Below, in pieces: positions 1 to 6,687 of a DNA stretch of 41,655 nt. The position numbers were made by a program, and so were the translations under genes. Position 1 is the first letter of the stretch. Each line of letters opens with the position of its first letter. The DNA is from Acidobacteriota bacterium (GTDB lineage Bacteria; Acidobacteriota; Polarisedimenticolia; QHYA01), in the NCBI GenBank assembly GCA_003223995.1, contig QHYA01000040.1, positions 1-41,655 of the forward strand. The letters run 5' to 3'. The notes beneath the pieces were generated by a model. That model ran no database searches, had not been told where the DNA came from, and saw only the letters and a program-made list of their open reading frames with translations.

Positions 1-787
1 GCTCGATCGGAGGGCTTGCGGTATCCGAGGCGGCGGATTCGGAATGCCCGGGAGCGCGGCTCGTGGTGCTCGGCAGAGGCGCCGGTATGGCGGCCGCAGC
101 AACTGGCGCTGGAAAGGTTCGAGAAGGTTTCACTTCCGGAACCGGCAGCCTGTCTTCACGCAGGACGACCGGGGGCGCCCCGCGGGGGTCAGCTGGTGTT
201 GTCGGCGCCCTCCCCGGCTCCCCTATCGGCACATCCATGGTGAATCCGGATGAAGCCGCAGCGGCATCTGCCCTGGGCCTACTGGTCGTCCCCGCAGCGG
301 AAGGGAAAGCGGGTGAAAGCGGGGGGAAAGGCGTCCTCACAGGGATTCTTCCCTCGGGCAAAGGTGAGCCTGTGGGCCTCTCGCGACCGATTGCGCCGGA
401 CGGGGGCGAGGGGGCCGCGGGCGGGCCGGGAGAAGGCATGGACCGAGGAGGAGATGGCTCGCTCGAGAGTGGCACGGGGCGGATCGAGGGTCTCTCGCTT
501 TCGACGGGGATGGACCGGAATGGAGGTTTCGCGGTCGCCAGGGGCGGTGGCTGGGAAGGAATCTCGACCCGCTCGGTCGTGCGGGATACGGCGGCGCCGG
601 GGACCTGGCGAGGGAGCAGGCCAGGAGAAGGCCTCCCGCCCGGGAGGATCCGGTAGGCGCGGCTGAGCACGACAGGAGCCTCCCGGAGGCCAGCTCCGCA
701 TACAGGGCAGCTCAAGGGCTCGGGAAGAACCGGCGCTGGACCTCGCAGCCGTAGTCTCCTGGAGCAACCCGGACAGCGGAGATCCAT
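1..787 (-). CDS. Zinc-ribbon protein with long Pro/Ala-rich region (partial, runs off left edge)
   Basis: I translated this by hand; it is missing from the ORF track because the frame stays open to base 1. The ATG at 787 follows the stop of the preceding frame by 17 bases. The first 30 residues form a compact zinc ribbon, C5-x2-C8 and C27-x2-C30 (CPGC...CPVC). About 230 residues rich in Pro, Ala, Ser and Arg follow, with no domain I can recognise before the edge. Such N-terminal ribbons with disordered linkers are common in acidobacterial and myxobacterial cytoplasmic or membrane-anchored proteins, often with a C-terminal membrane segment or repeat domain, which here would lie outside the window. 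The gene is the third of an mglA transcription unit, so a role connected with the GTPase is possible but unproven. The overlapping plus-strand ORFs are Gly/Arg-rich shadows. Confidence 0.6.
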   Translation of the reverse strand, partial: MDLRCPGCSRRLRLRGPAPVLPEPLSCPVCGAGLREAPVVLSRAYRILPGGRPSPGLLPRQVPGAAVSRTTERVEIPSQPPPLATAKPPFRSIPVESERPSIRPVPLSSEPSPPRSMPSPGPPAAPSPPSGAIGRERPTGSPLPEGRIPVRTPFPPLSPAFPSAAGTTSRPRADAAAASSGFTMDVPIGEPGRAPTTPADPRGAPPVVLREDRLPVPEVKPSRTFPAPVAAAAIPAPLPSTTSRAPGHSESAASDTASPPIE

Positions 788-804
788 CTCGGCTTGGCTC
801 GTCC

Positions 805-1362
805 TCAGGAGTTTTGCTCGCCGATCTCCGAAACCGCCAGACGGATGGCAAGGCGGAAGCGGCGGGTTCTGCCCCCTGCGCGCACCTCGATGGGGACGAC
901 AACCTCCACGGGCTGACGGCCGTCGAGCCTTGCGACCTCCGTTCCCTCGGCGAAGAGCTCATTCGCTTCGTTGACTTCAGAGACCTCCACCGAAGAGAGC
1001 GCGTGAAGGCCGGAGGAAGCGGCAGGAGGGGGGACCTCCGATGAAGAGCGAGCGGAGGAGCCGGCGGATGCTGCGGCAGGGATCCGGACCGCAGGGGCGC
1101 CGGCGCCCGCCCGCCCGCTCGCCGCCGGAATTCGCTCCGCAGCGGCCGATGAGGCCGGCTTCGCCCTGGCTGGCTGGGATGTCGGGAGGAGCGAAGTATT
1201 GATCTCGAATTTCGGTGGATAGTCCTCCCCGGGCTCGCTCTTGTCCTCGAGAATCTCGATCTCGCGGTCTTCTTCCCCCTGGAGCAGCTCCGCCTCATCG
1301 ATTACTTCCTTGAGCGAGGGGACGCGGCTTGCCGCGACCGGCGAGGAGGGCTCCTCAACCAC
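805..1362 (-). CDS. C-terminal extension of MglA in a shifted frame, or separate small protein
   Basis: This 185-residue frame starts formally at a GTG, but a TGA closes it 10 bases further upstream, and it overlaps the end of the mglA ORF by 61 bases. It has an acidic segment (SLKEVIDEAELLQGEEDREI), an Ala/Pro linker, and an ordered-looking C-terminus of alternating hydrophobic strands (PVEVVVPIEVRAGG). It looks like real protein, whereas the mglA frame through the overlap turns Arg/Ser/Pro-rich. The simplest reading is that both belong to one longer MglA-like polypeptide joined by a -1 shift (base-call error, mutation or recoding). The alternative is a translationally coupled second gene from the GTG. 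I recognise no named domain. The frame ends 17 bases before the zinc-ribbon gene. Confidence 0.55.
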   Translation of the reverse strand: MVEEPSSPVAASRVPSLKEVIDEAELLQGEEDREIEILEDKSEPGEDYPPKFEINTSLLPTSQPARAKPASSAAAERIPAASGRAGAGAPAVRIPAAASAGSSARSSSEVPPPAASSGLHALSSVEVSEVNEANELFAEGTEVARLDGRQPVEVVVPIEVRAGGRTRRFRLAIRLAVSEIGEQNS

Positions 1363-2051
1363 GGGGAAGAATCAGCGGCGCCTCTGGTGGGTGCAGCGGC
1401 AATCGAAGGGGCGCGAGCGGGCGACTGGGGAGCCTCGGCCGCCTGTGCCGCCGGCCGGCGCACGTCGTACTTGCGCGTCAGATGCAGGAGCACGAGCTTG
1501 GTAACAGCCTTCAGCGTGTCCTGGACGCCGATTCCCGTTGTAGCGATCGATTCATAGAAGGGTGCGTTGTACTTGTTGAGCGTGGCGTTGAGGTCCTCGA
1601 TCGAGGCGAGATTCGGCAGGTCCCTCTTGTTGAATTGGATGACCAGCGGAAGCTCCGACAGCTTGATGCCGTGAGCCCTGACATTCTCGTCGAGATTGCG
1701 GAAGGAGTCGAGGTTCGCTTCCATCATTTGCTTCTGGGAGTCGGCGACGAAGACAACGCCGTCAGCCCCCTTCAGCACGAGGCGGCGGGTCTCGTTGTAG
1801 AAGACCTGGCCCGGAACGGTGTAGAGCTGGATGCGGGTCTTCATGCCGCGGATCTCGCCCAGGTCGATCGGTAGGAAGTCGAAGAACAACGTCCTGTCGG
1901 TCTTCGTGGCCAGCGAGAGCATCTTTCCCTTCACGCTTCCCGGAAGGTTGTCATAGACGTACTGGAGATTCGTCGTCTTGCCGCACAGGCCCGGGCCGTA
2001 ATAGACGACCTTCGCCGTGAGCTCGCGTGTCGAATAGTTGAACATCACCAT
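1302..2051 (-). CDS. mglA: MglA-family Ras-like GTPase
   Basis: A cytoplasmic small GTPase related to MglA, the polarity switch that controls gliding and type IV pilus motility in Myxococcus. The P-loop is YYGPGLCGKTTNLQ near residue 20. The switch-2 region reads YTVPGQVFYNETRR, with Thr replacing the usual Asp of DxxG as in MglA itself, and the base-specificity motif is NKRDL. The GTPase core ends near residue 195 (LLHLTRKYDVRRP), which matches the length of the Myxococcus protein. The remaining 55 residues are an Ala/Pro tail that becomes Arg/Ser-rich where the next frame overlaps. The start reads ATGGTGATG, with GGAG about 14 bases upstream, so either ATG could be used. A good promoter lies 90 bases upstream. 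No MglB/Roadblock partner gene is in the window. Confidence 0.9.
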   Translation of the reverse strand: MVMFNYSTRELTAKVVYYGPGLCGKTTNLQYVYDNLPGSVKGKMLSLATKTDRTLFFDFLPIDLGEIRGMKTRIQLYTVPGQVFYNETRRLVLKGADGVVFVADSQKQMMEANLDSFRNLDENVRAHGIKLSELPLVIQFNKRDLPNLASIEDLNATLNKYNAPFYESIATTGIGVQDTLKAVTKLVLLHLTRKYDVRRPAAQAAEAPQSPARAPSIAAAPTRGAADSSPWLRSPPRRSRQAASPRSRK

Positions 2052-2138
2052 GAGCCGCTTCTGCTCCGTTTATGTCGAGGTCACGGAAGAGTTTGACAGG
2101 TCCAAGCTACGGGATGCGCCCCTCCGAAGACACCGGGC

Positions 2139-2167
2139 AATATAGTTGACGCACTCTCGAGATTCAA
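2139..2167 (-). promoter_or_regulatory. Sigma-70 type promoter for mglA
   Basis: On the minus strand TTGAAT (2162-2167) is followed after 17 bases by TATATT (2139-2144). This is near-consensus and sits in an A/T-richer patch between the YihY stop and mglA. Transcription would begin about 80 bases before the mglA ATG. It implies that mglA and the two frames after it are transcribed independently of der-yihY. Confidence 0.6.
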
Positions 2168-2180
2168 GGAAAACTGCCGG

Positions 2181-3062
2181 CTACCGTCGCCCCGTCAGCA
2201 GTGCCAGTATTTCCGTGGCAAACAACACAATCGTCGCCGTGATATAGACCCACAGGAGGGTCGCGATCACGAAGCTGAAAGAGCTCGAAACGACGCTCGG
2301 GCCCGTCGCCGCTCCGAGGGCTGTCGCGAGCAGGAGACGCGCCACCTGCCAGACCCCGGCCGCCAGGGCAGCGACCAGAAGAGCCTCGCGCCGGGGCAGT
2401 CGGGTTGCCGGCACGGAGATGAAGGTGAACGCGAAGGTCAGGAAGGCGGCCAGGAGTATGGCCGCCTCCGTCAGCAGTCGGTAGCCCGTCACGAGCCGGA
2501 GCTGAAGCAAGGAGCCGCCGGAGATGTGACGCGCCACGACACCGAGCTGCTGGATCGCCGGAATCAGGAGCAGGTTCGCGGCACCCACAGCCAGCAGACC
2601 TATTGATTTCAGCTTCGCAATCAGGAACTTCCGGTGTTCCCTGCTCCGGAGGATGTGATTGATGGCCCCCTCGACTGCGGAGGCCGCGTAGCTGGAGGTC
2701 CACAGCAGGAACGGGGACATGATGAGCAGAAGCGCGCCTTGCCTTCCCATCTCGATCCGTGCACGTGCCGTCGCGTCCTCCGGCGCCGCCGGCACGAGCA
2801 TCTCGATGCCGAACACAAGCTCGTGCAGGACCCAGTCCCTCGAGCCCAGCAGCCAGCCCCCGACCAGAGCGGCGATGCCGAAGAAAGGAAGCGATGAGAG
2901 CAAGGCGTAGTAGGAGATCGCCGCGCAGCGGTCGAATCCCTCGTCCGCAAGGAAATTGCGCGCCGCGGTGCCGGCGAGCCTGACGCCTCGGCGAACGGCG
3001 CCTCTGCTCCTCTGGAGGGCCTGGCGGATCGCACGCGCCGCTTTCTTTCTCTGCTTGCTCAA
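2181..3062 (-). CDS. YihY/BrkB family inner-membrane protein
   Basis: An integral membrane protein of the YihY/virulence factor BrkB family (UPF0761), 293 residues, the usual family length. Its molecular function is not established; annotation as ribonuclease BN is historical. About six hydrophobic segments are visible. The family-typical DxxAAISYYALLSSLPF region is near residues 44-60, and the last helix ends in ATEILALLTGRR. The ORF track extends this frame to 3485, inside der, but the added part is shadow. I chose the TTG at 3062, which overlaps the der stop (TTGA), gives an N-terminus starting SKQRKKAAR, and implies translational coupling with der. The mglA promoter lies just after its stop. 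Confidence 0.85.
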   Translation of the reverse strand: MSKQRKKAARAIRQALQRSRGAVRRGVRLAGTAARNFLADEGFDRCAAISYYALLSSLPFFGIAALVGGWLLGSRDWVLHELVFGIEMLVPAAPEDATARARIEMGRQGALLLIMSPFLLWTSSYAASAVEGAINHILRSREHRKFLIAKLKSIGLLAVGAANLLLIPAIQQLGVVARHISGGSLLQLRLVTGYRLLTEAAILLAAFLTFAFTFISVPATRLPRREALLVAALAAGVWQVARLLLATALGAATGPSVVSSSFSFVIATLLWVYITATIVLFATEILALLTGRR

Positions 3063-4366
3063 CGGGCGGCATCCCGCCGAACCGATCGGCTGCGGATCCG
3101 GAGGATGAGAGGCGTCGGGCCCAGACCGAAACGCTCGCGCAGGCGGTTCTCGAGGCGGCGGCGCACGGAGAAGTGGATGCGAGAGGCGTCGCGGGTGAAG
3201 ATCAGAAAGGACGGCGGAGAGATCCCGGTCTGCGTCATGTACAGCAGCCTCGGAACGCGTCCGGACCAGCCCTCCTCGCGCAGGAACCGGTTCAATTCGG
3301 GAGTCGTCAGCCTCCTGCGAGAGGAGCGGTCCACCTCGTCGATCAGCGGAAACAGCCGCTCCACGCGCAGGCCCGTCAGGGCGGAGGCGGTGGCCAGAGG
3401 AGCGCACCGGGCGAAGCGGATGCGTGCGACTAGCTCGTCGCGGAGCCTTCGGGTCACCTCGTCCGGACGGGTCACGAGATCCCACTTGTTCGCCACCAGC
3501 ACGAGTGGCCGGTGCGCCCCTGCGACCTGCCCGGCGATCCTCAGGTCCTGCGCCGTGAGAGGCGCCGAGGCGTCGATGAGAAATAGGACCACGTCGGCCC
3601 TCTCGATGCTCCTTCGTGCCGCGGCGAGCGAGAGGACATCGGCCATGTCGGAGGTCTTGCCTCTCCTGCGCAACCCGGCCGTGTCGATGAAACGGTACCG
3701 ATGCCCGTCTCGCTCGAAGAGGGTGTCGACTGCATCGCGCGTCGTGCCGGCAAGCTCACTGACCGCGAGACGATCCTGGCCGAGCAGACGATTCAGGAGA
3801 GAGGATTTCCCCACGTTCGGGCGGCCGAGAACGGCGACGGTCGTCTCCTCCTTCATCTCCAGCCCCGCGTCGTCCGGCAGGGGCCCCAGAAGCTCTTCCA
3901 GCCGCTCCAGCAGATCGCCGATGCCAAGCCCGTGCTCGGCCGAGATCGGCACGGGAACGCCGAATCCGAGGCGATAGTAGTCGGCGGCCGTCGAGGAGTC
4001 CGCGGGTTCGTCGACCTTGTTCACCGCGAGGAGGACTTCTTTGCCTCGCACCCGGAGGTCTCGCGCCAGGTCTTCCTCGAGGGGTGTCAGACCCGATCGG
4101 CCATCCACGAGGAACAGCAGCACACTCGCCTCGCCGATGGCCGCTTCGGTCTGCCTCCGCGCAGAAGCCGAGAAACTGTCGAGGTCGTCAGGAAACAGAC
4201 CTCCGGTGTCGCAGAGGGTGAAGGCACCGGCTCCGAGGCGCACCAGGCCGTAGATCCGGTCGCGCGTGACGCCGGGTCGATTCGTCACGATGGCCCGGCG
4301 AAGGCCGACGAGCCTGTTGAACAGGGTGGACTTGCCGACATTCGGAGCGCCCACCAGTGTTACCAC
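3059..4366 (-). CDS. der: Ribosome biogenesis GTPase Der (EngA)
   Basis: An essential double-GTPase that binds the 50S subunit during assembly. Two tandem G domains are visible. The first has GAPNVGKST at residues 6-14, DTGG and NKVD. The second has GRPNVGKSS about 180 residues in, DTAGLRRRGK and NKWD. A C-terminal KH-like domain contains TQTGISPPSFLIF and ends near LENRLRERFG. At 435 residues it is of ordinary length. The start is a GTG that places only five residues before the first P-loop. No strong Shine-Dalgarno is adjacent, and no better start is seen upstream in frame. It is divergent from the HU-like gene and coupled to yihY downstream. Confidence 0.95.
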   Translation of the reverse strand: MVTLVGAPNVGKSTLFNRLVGLRRAIVTNRPGVTRDRIYGLVRLGAGAFTLCDTGGLFPDDLDSFSASARRQTEAAIGEASVLLFLVDGRSGLTPLEEDLARDLRVRGKEVLLAVNKVDEPADSSTAADYYRLGFGVPVPISAEHGLGIGDLLERLEELLGPLPDDAGLEMKEETTVAVLGRPNVGKSSLLNRLLGQDRLAVSELAGTTRDAVDTLFERDGHRYRFIDTAGLRRRGKTSDMADVLSLAAARRSIERADVVLFLIDASAPLTAQDLRIAGQVAGAHRPLVLVANKWDLVTRPDEVTRRLRDELVARIRFARCAPLATASALTGLRVERLFPLIDEVDRSSRRRLTTPELNRFLREEGWSGRVPRLLYMTQTGISPPSFLIFTRDASRIHFSVRRRLENRLRERFGLGPTPLILRIRSRSVRRDAAR

Positions 4367-4464
4367 CGGCCCCGTCGTGACGGGTCGCCTTTGGAACTCC
4401 TTTGACGCGTCCCTTTCGCGGCAACTCGCTTGGTGGCGCAGCGCGAAGGCGGACGAACGATAGG

Positions 4465-4734
4465 ATGATCAAGGCGGACATCATCAACAAGGTTTCGGTT
4501 GTCGCCGAGATCACCAAGGTCAAGGCCATCGCGGCCGTCGAAGCTGTCCTCGGAGCGATGAAGGACGCCATTCAGCGAGGCGAAAGGATCGAGTTGCGCG
4601 GGTTCGGAGTCTTTCAGGTCAAGCCGCGGAAGAAGGGGATCGGACGGAACCCTCGCACCGGCCGCGAGGTCCGGATCCCCCCGGGTAAGACGATTCGATT
4701 CAAACCGGGGAAGAACCTGAGGAAGCTCTCCTGA
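4465..4734 (+). CDS. HU/IHF family DNA-binding protein
   Basis: A histone-like nucleoid protein of 89 residues, typical for HU or IHF subunits. It has the N-terminal MIKADIINKVS helix, the conserved GFGVFQVKPRKKGIGRNPRTG arm (quoted here in outline), then a second PPGKTIRFKPGKNLRK strand. The ORF track begins at 4402, but family alignment puts the start at the ATG at 4465, preceded closely by GATAGG. It is divergent from der across about 100 bases, with no convincing promoter visible. HU and IHF cannot be told apart from this sequence, so no symbol is given. Confidence 0.9.
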   Translation: MIKADIINKVSVVAEITKVKAIAAVEAVLGAMKDAIQRGERIELRGFGVFQVKPRKKGIGRNPRTGREVRIPPGKTIRFKPGKNLRKLS

Positions 4735-4816
4735 AGCGAGGAACCCTTCGGTCTCATCGGCGTTTCGTGAGCACCCTCGAGCCCGGTTGCTGGTTCGCTT
4801 CCCGCCTGTCCGTTCT

Positions 4817-5341
4817 TCAGTATTCTTCGTAGTCGCCCGCATGGCGGCCGCGGCCTCTTCGGCCGTTCTCGTAACGGTACTCCCTCCCCTGGCGGTCTTC
4901 TCCCCGACCCTCGCGGTCGCCGACTTCCCGAAGGTGCCGATCCAGCCGGTAGAGCGCGCCGCGCCTGGCCTTGAGGTCGATCCTCAGCGTCCGGTACCCC
5001 TCCAGCCGGAACTCCAGCCGGTGGCGGCCTGGAGGGACGGTCAAGTAACGAGGGAAGCCATCGTACTGATCGGCGATTCCGACGTAGTGCCCATCCAGCC
5101 AGACCTCGGCATCCTCGGGATGAATGTCCGTGTCGATCTTGGCCGAGGAGGGGACGGGGTAATAGGGGTAATAGACGGGAGGAGGGTAATAGACGGGAGG
5201 ATAGTAGTAGCCGTACCCCCAAGGCCACGAGAAGAAGACGGAAACATGAGGACGGCCCCAGCCGTGCGCCCAGCCGCTGGACGCAGGAAAGACCATCAAC
5301 AGAAGGCCGAGAGCTAGCGGCAGAAAACGATGGTTTCTCAT
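4817..5341 (-). CDS. Secreted PEGA-domain protein
   Basis: A 174-residue exported protein. The start is the ATG at 5341, preceded by GGAGGAAGTC; the ORF track's earlier start would bury the signal peptide. Residues 1-25 form a signal peptide (MRNHRFLPLALGLLL...SSGWAHG). A Tyr/Pro-rich stretch follows (PPVYYPPPVYYPYYP), encoded in part by an 18-bp tandem duplication. A PEGA domain then spans roughly residues 65-125 (DAEVWLDGHYVG, VPPGRHRLEFRLEGY). The tail is very hydrophilic, rich in Arg, Asp, Gly and Tyr. PEGA domains are beta-sandwich modules found on bacterial cell-surface proteins, and no catalytic role is expected. It stands alone, convergent with the HU-like gene and divergent from the M50 protease. 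Confidence 0.8.
   Translation of the reverse strand: MRNHRFLPLALGLLLMVFPASSGWAHGWGRPHVSVFFSWPWGYGYYYPPVYYPPPVYYPYYPVPSSAKIDTDIHPEDAEVWLDGHYVGIADQYDGFPRYLTVPPGRHRLEFRLEGYRTLRIDLKARRGALYRLDRHLREVGDREGRGEDRQGREYRYENGRRGRGRHAGDYEEY
5166..5201. repeat. 18-bp tandem duplication in the PEGA gene
   Basis: GGGTAATAGACGGGAGGA occurs twice back to back (5166-5183 and 5184-5201). On the coding strand it encodes two PPVYYP-type hexapeptides, a sign of slippage-driven growth of the Tyr/Pro linker. Confidence 0.85.
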
Positions 5342-5593
5342 GACTTCCTCCACATGTGCGGCCACTGAAGCCTAAAAGCAACCAGCATGCCATTTCATGG
5401 GCCCTCGAAGCGGGCTGGCAACGCCGCCTCGCCGGTGAGAATTCAACGAGGGCGCCGCGCCCTGTCCCCTCACGTGACCTGGAGACGACAGTGCGGGCGT
5501 CCTTTCCCGTGGACGATCGCCGCAACCAGCGCTCGTTGCCAGACTCTCCGGATCTCCGAATGAGGCCTCAGGGCGTCCCGGAGGAGGCTGGGC

Positions 5594-5599
5594 TATACT
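5594..5599 (+). promoter_or_regulatory. Possible -10 element for the M50 protease gene
   Basis: TATACT lies 33 bases before the chosen GTG start, a suitable distance for a short leader. No recognisable -35 hexamer lies 16-18 bases upstream, so the assignment is weak. The rest of the 290-base gap between the PEGA gene and this one shows no coding pattern. Confidence 0.3.
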
Positions 5600-5631
5600 C
5601 GCCCGCCCGGAGAAACGATCGAGAGAGAGCC

Positions 5632-6606
5632 GTGGAGCCCGCCGCTTTCCCTGCCGTCCCGCCGTCGCCCACTGCCCCTCCCGAGCGATCCTTGGCCTTC
5701 TTCCTCCGCTGGGTCCGGAGCCTCGGCTGGAAGCTCAACCTGCTGCTTCTGGCCGCCACACTCGTCACGACGACGCTTGCGGGAGGAGGGTTTCTCCTGG
5801 CCCCCGACGACCCGGTCCGGGGTTCTCTGTCAGGTCCTTGGCTGCTGATCACCGACCCTCTGCGCCTGCTGCACGCCGGCCTCCCCTACAGTCTTTCCGT
5901 CATCGCGATCCTCGGCGCCCACGAGATGGGTCACTATCTGGCCTGCCGCTATTACGGAGTCGCCGCCACGCCCCCCTTCTTCATCCCGTGCCCGATGATG
6001 CTGGGGACGTTCGGCGCCGTGATCCGGATCAAGGAGACCGTTCCTTCCCGGAAGGCCCTGTTCGACATCGGCATCGCCGGGCCGCTCGCCGGCTTCGCCG
6101 TCGCCGTGCCGATCGTCGCGATCGGTGTTTCGACCGCGCACGCCAGCGTTCCGCAGCCGGGAGGATCCGAGCAGGTCTTCGCCGCGCCCCTTCTACTGGA
6201 CCTGCTCGGTGCCTGGCTGGCGCGCCCGCTTCCTCCGGGCACCGGCTGGGAGCTGAACGCATACCTGCTGGCGGCGTGGGTCGGCACGTTCGCGACGGCA
6301 ATCAACCTCTTCCCGAGCGGTCAGCTCGACGGAGGGCACGTCTGCTACGCGATCTCGCGCCGCCTGCACCGCCTCGCCTCGCGCGCGACCCTGGTCGGCC
6401 TCTCCCTCTTGCTGCTGTATTCCATAGGCGCCTACTCTTCGCCTGTCTGGCTCGTGTGGGTGGTCGTCCTCTGGGTCATGGGTCCCCGGCACCCTCCCTT
6501 GCTCGACGAGAGCGAGGGGCTCTCTCCGGTCCGGCTCGTCATCGCGGCGGTCGGGTTGCTGGTCTTCCTTCTTTCGTTCACCCTCGTTCCGATCTACTCG
6601 ACGTAG
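5632..6606 (+). CDS. M50 family intramembrane zinc metalloprotease
   Basis: A polytopic membrane protease of the site-2 protease (M50) family, 324 residues from the chosen start. The zinc-binding motif is HEMGH within ILGAHEMGHYLACR, and the second motif is NLFPSGQLDGGH, supplying the metal-binding Asp. Between them lies the signature FGAVIRIKETVPSRKALFDI, followed by GIAGPLAGF. At least six hydrophobic helices are visible and there is no PDZ domain, as in the short acidobacterial and plant EGY-like members. The ORF track starts at 5356, but the first 92 residues are Arg-rich and unlike protein. GTG at 5632 follows GAGAGAGAG and sits behind a possible -10 box. The substrate cannot be predicted. 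It is convergent with comEC. Confidence 0.9.
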   Translation: MEPAAFPAVPPSPTAPPERSLAFFLRWVRSLGWKLNLLLLAATLVTTTLAGGGFLLAPDDPVRGSLSGPWLLITDPLRLLHAGLPYSLSVIAILGAHEMGHYLACRYYGVAATPPFFIPCPMMLGTFGAVIRIKETVPSRKALFDIGIAGPLAGFAVAVPIVAIGVSTAHASVPQPGGSEQVFAAPLLLDLLGAWLARPLPPGTGWELNAYLLAAWVGTFATAINLFPSGQLDGGHVCYAISRRLHRLASRATLVGLSLLLLYSIGAYSSPVWLVWVVVLWVMGPRHPPLLDESEGLSPVRLVIAAVGLLVFLLSFTLVPIYST

Positions 6607-6687
6607 CCCCGGCAACGGGGTCGCACAACGGAACGGCTGAACGACTCGACGTGTCCGGTGCGCGGCTGCCACGCCATCGATGCGGAT

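Noticed and set aside
63-656. 197-residue plus-strand ORF, and minus ORF 279-1298
   Set aside because: Both are Gly/Arg- or Ser/Arg-rich shadows of the zinc-ribbon and mglA-extension frames; neither shows motifs or a ribosome-binding site.
4367-4464. Possible bidirectional promoter between der and the HU-like gene
   Set aside because: A TTGACG is present on the plus strand, but no -10 hexamer lies at a suitable distance.
5342-5631. Possible N-terminal part of the M50 protease (ORF from 5356)
   Set aside because: Arg-rich, no helix or motif, and a better GTG start with ribosome-binding site at 5632; treated as intergenic.
6607-6620. CCCCG-GCAA-CGGGG hairpin between the M50 gene and comEC
   Set aside because: Only five pairs and no T-run; too weak to call a terminator.
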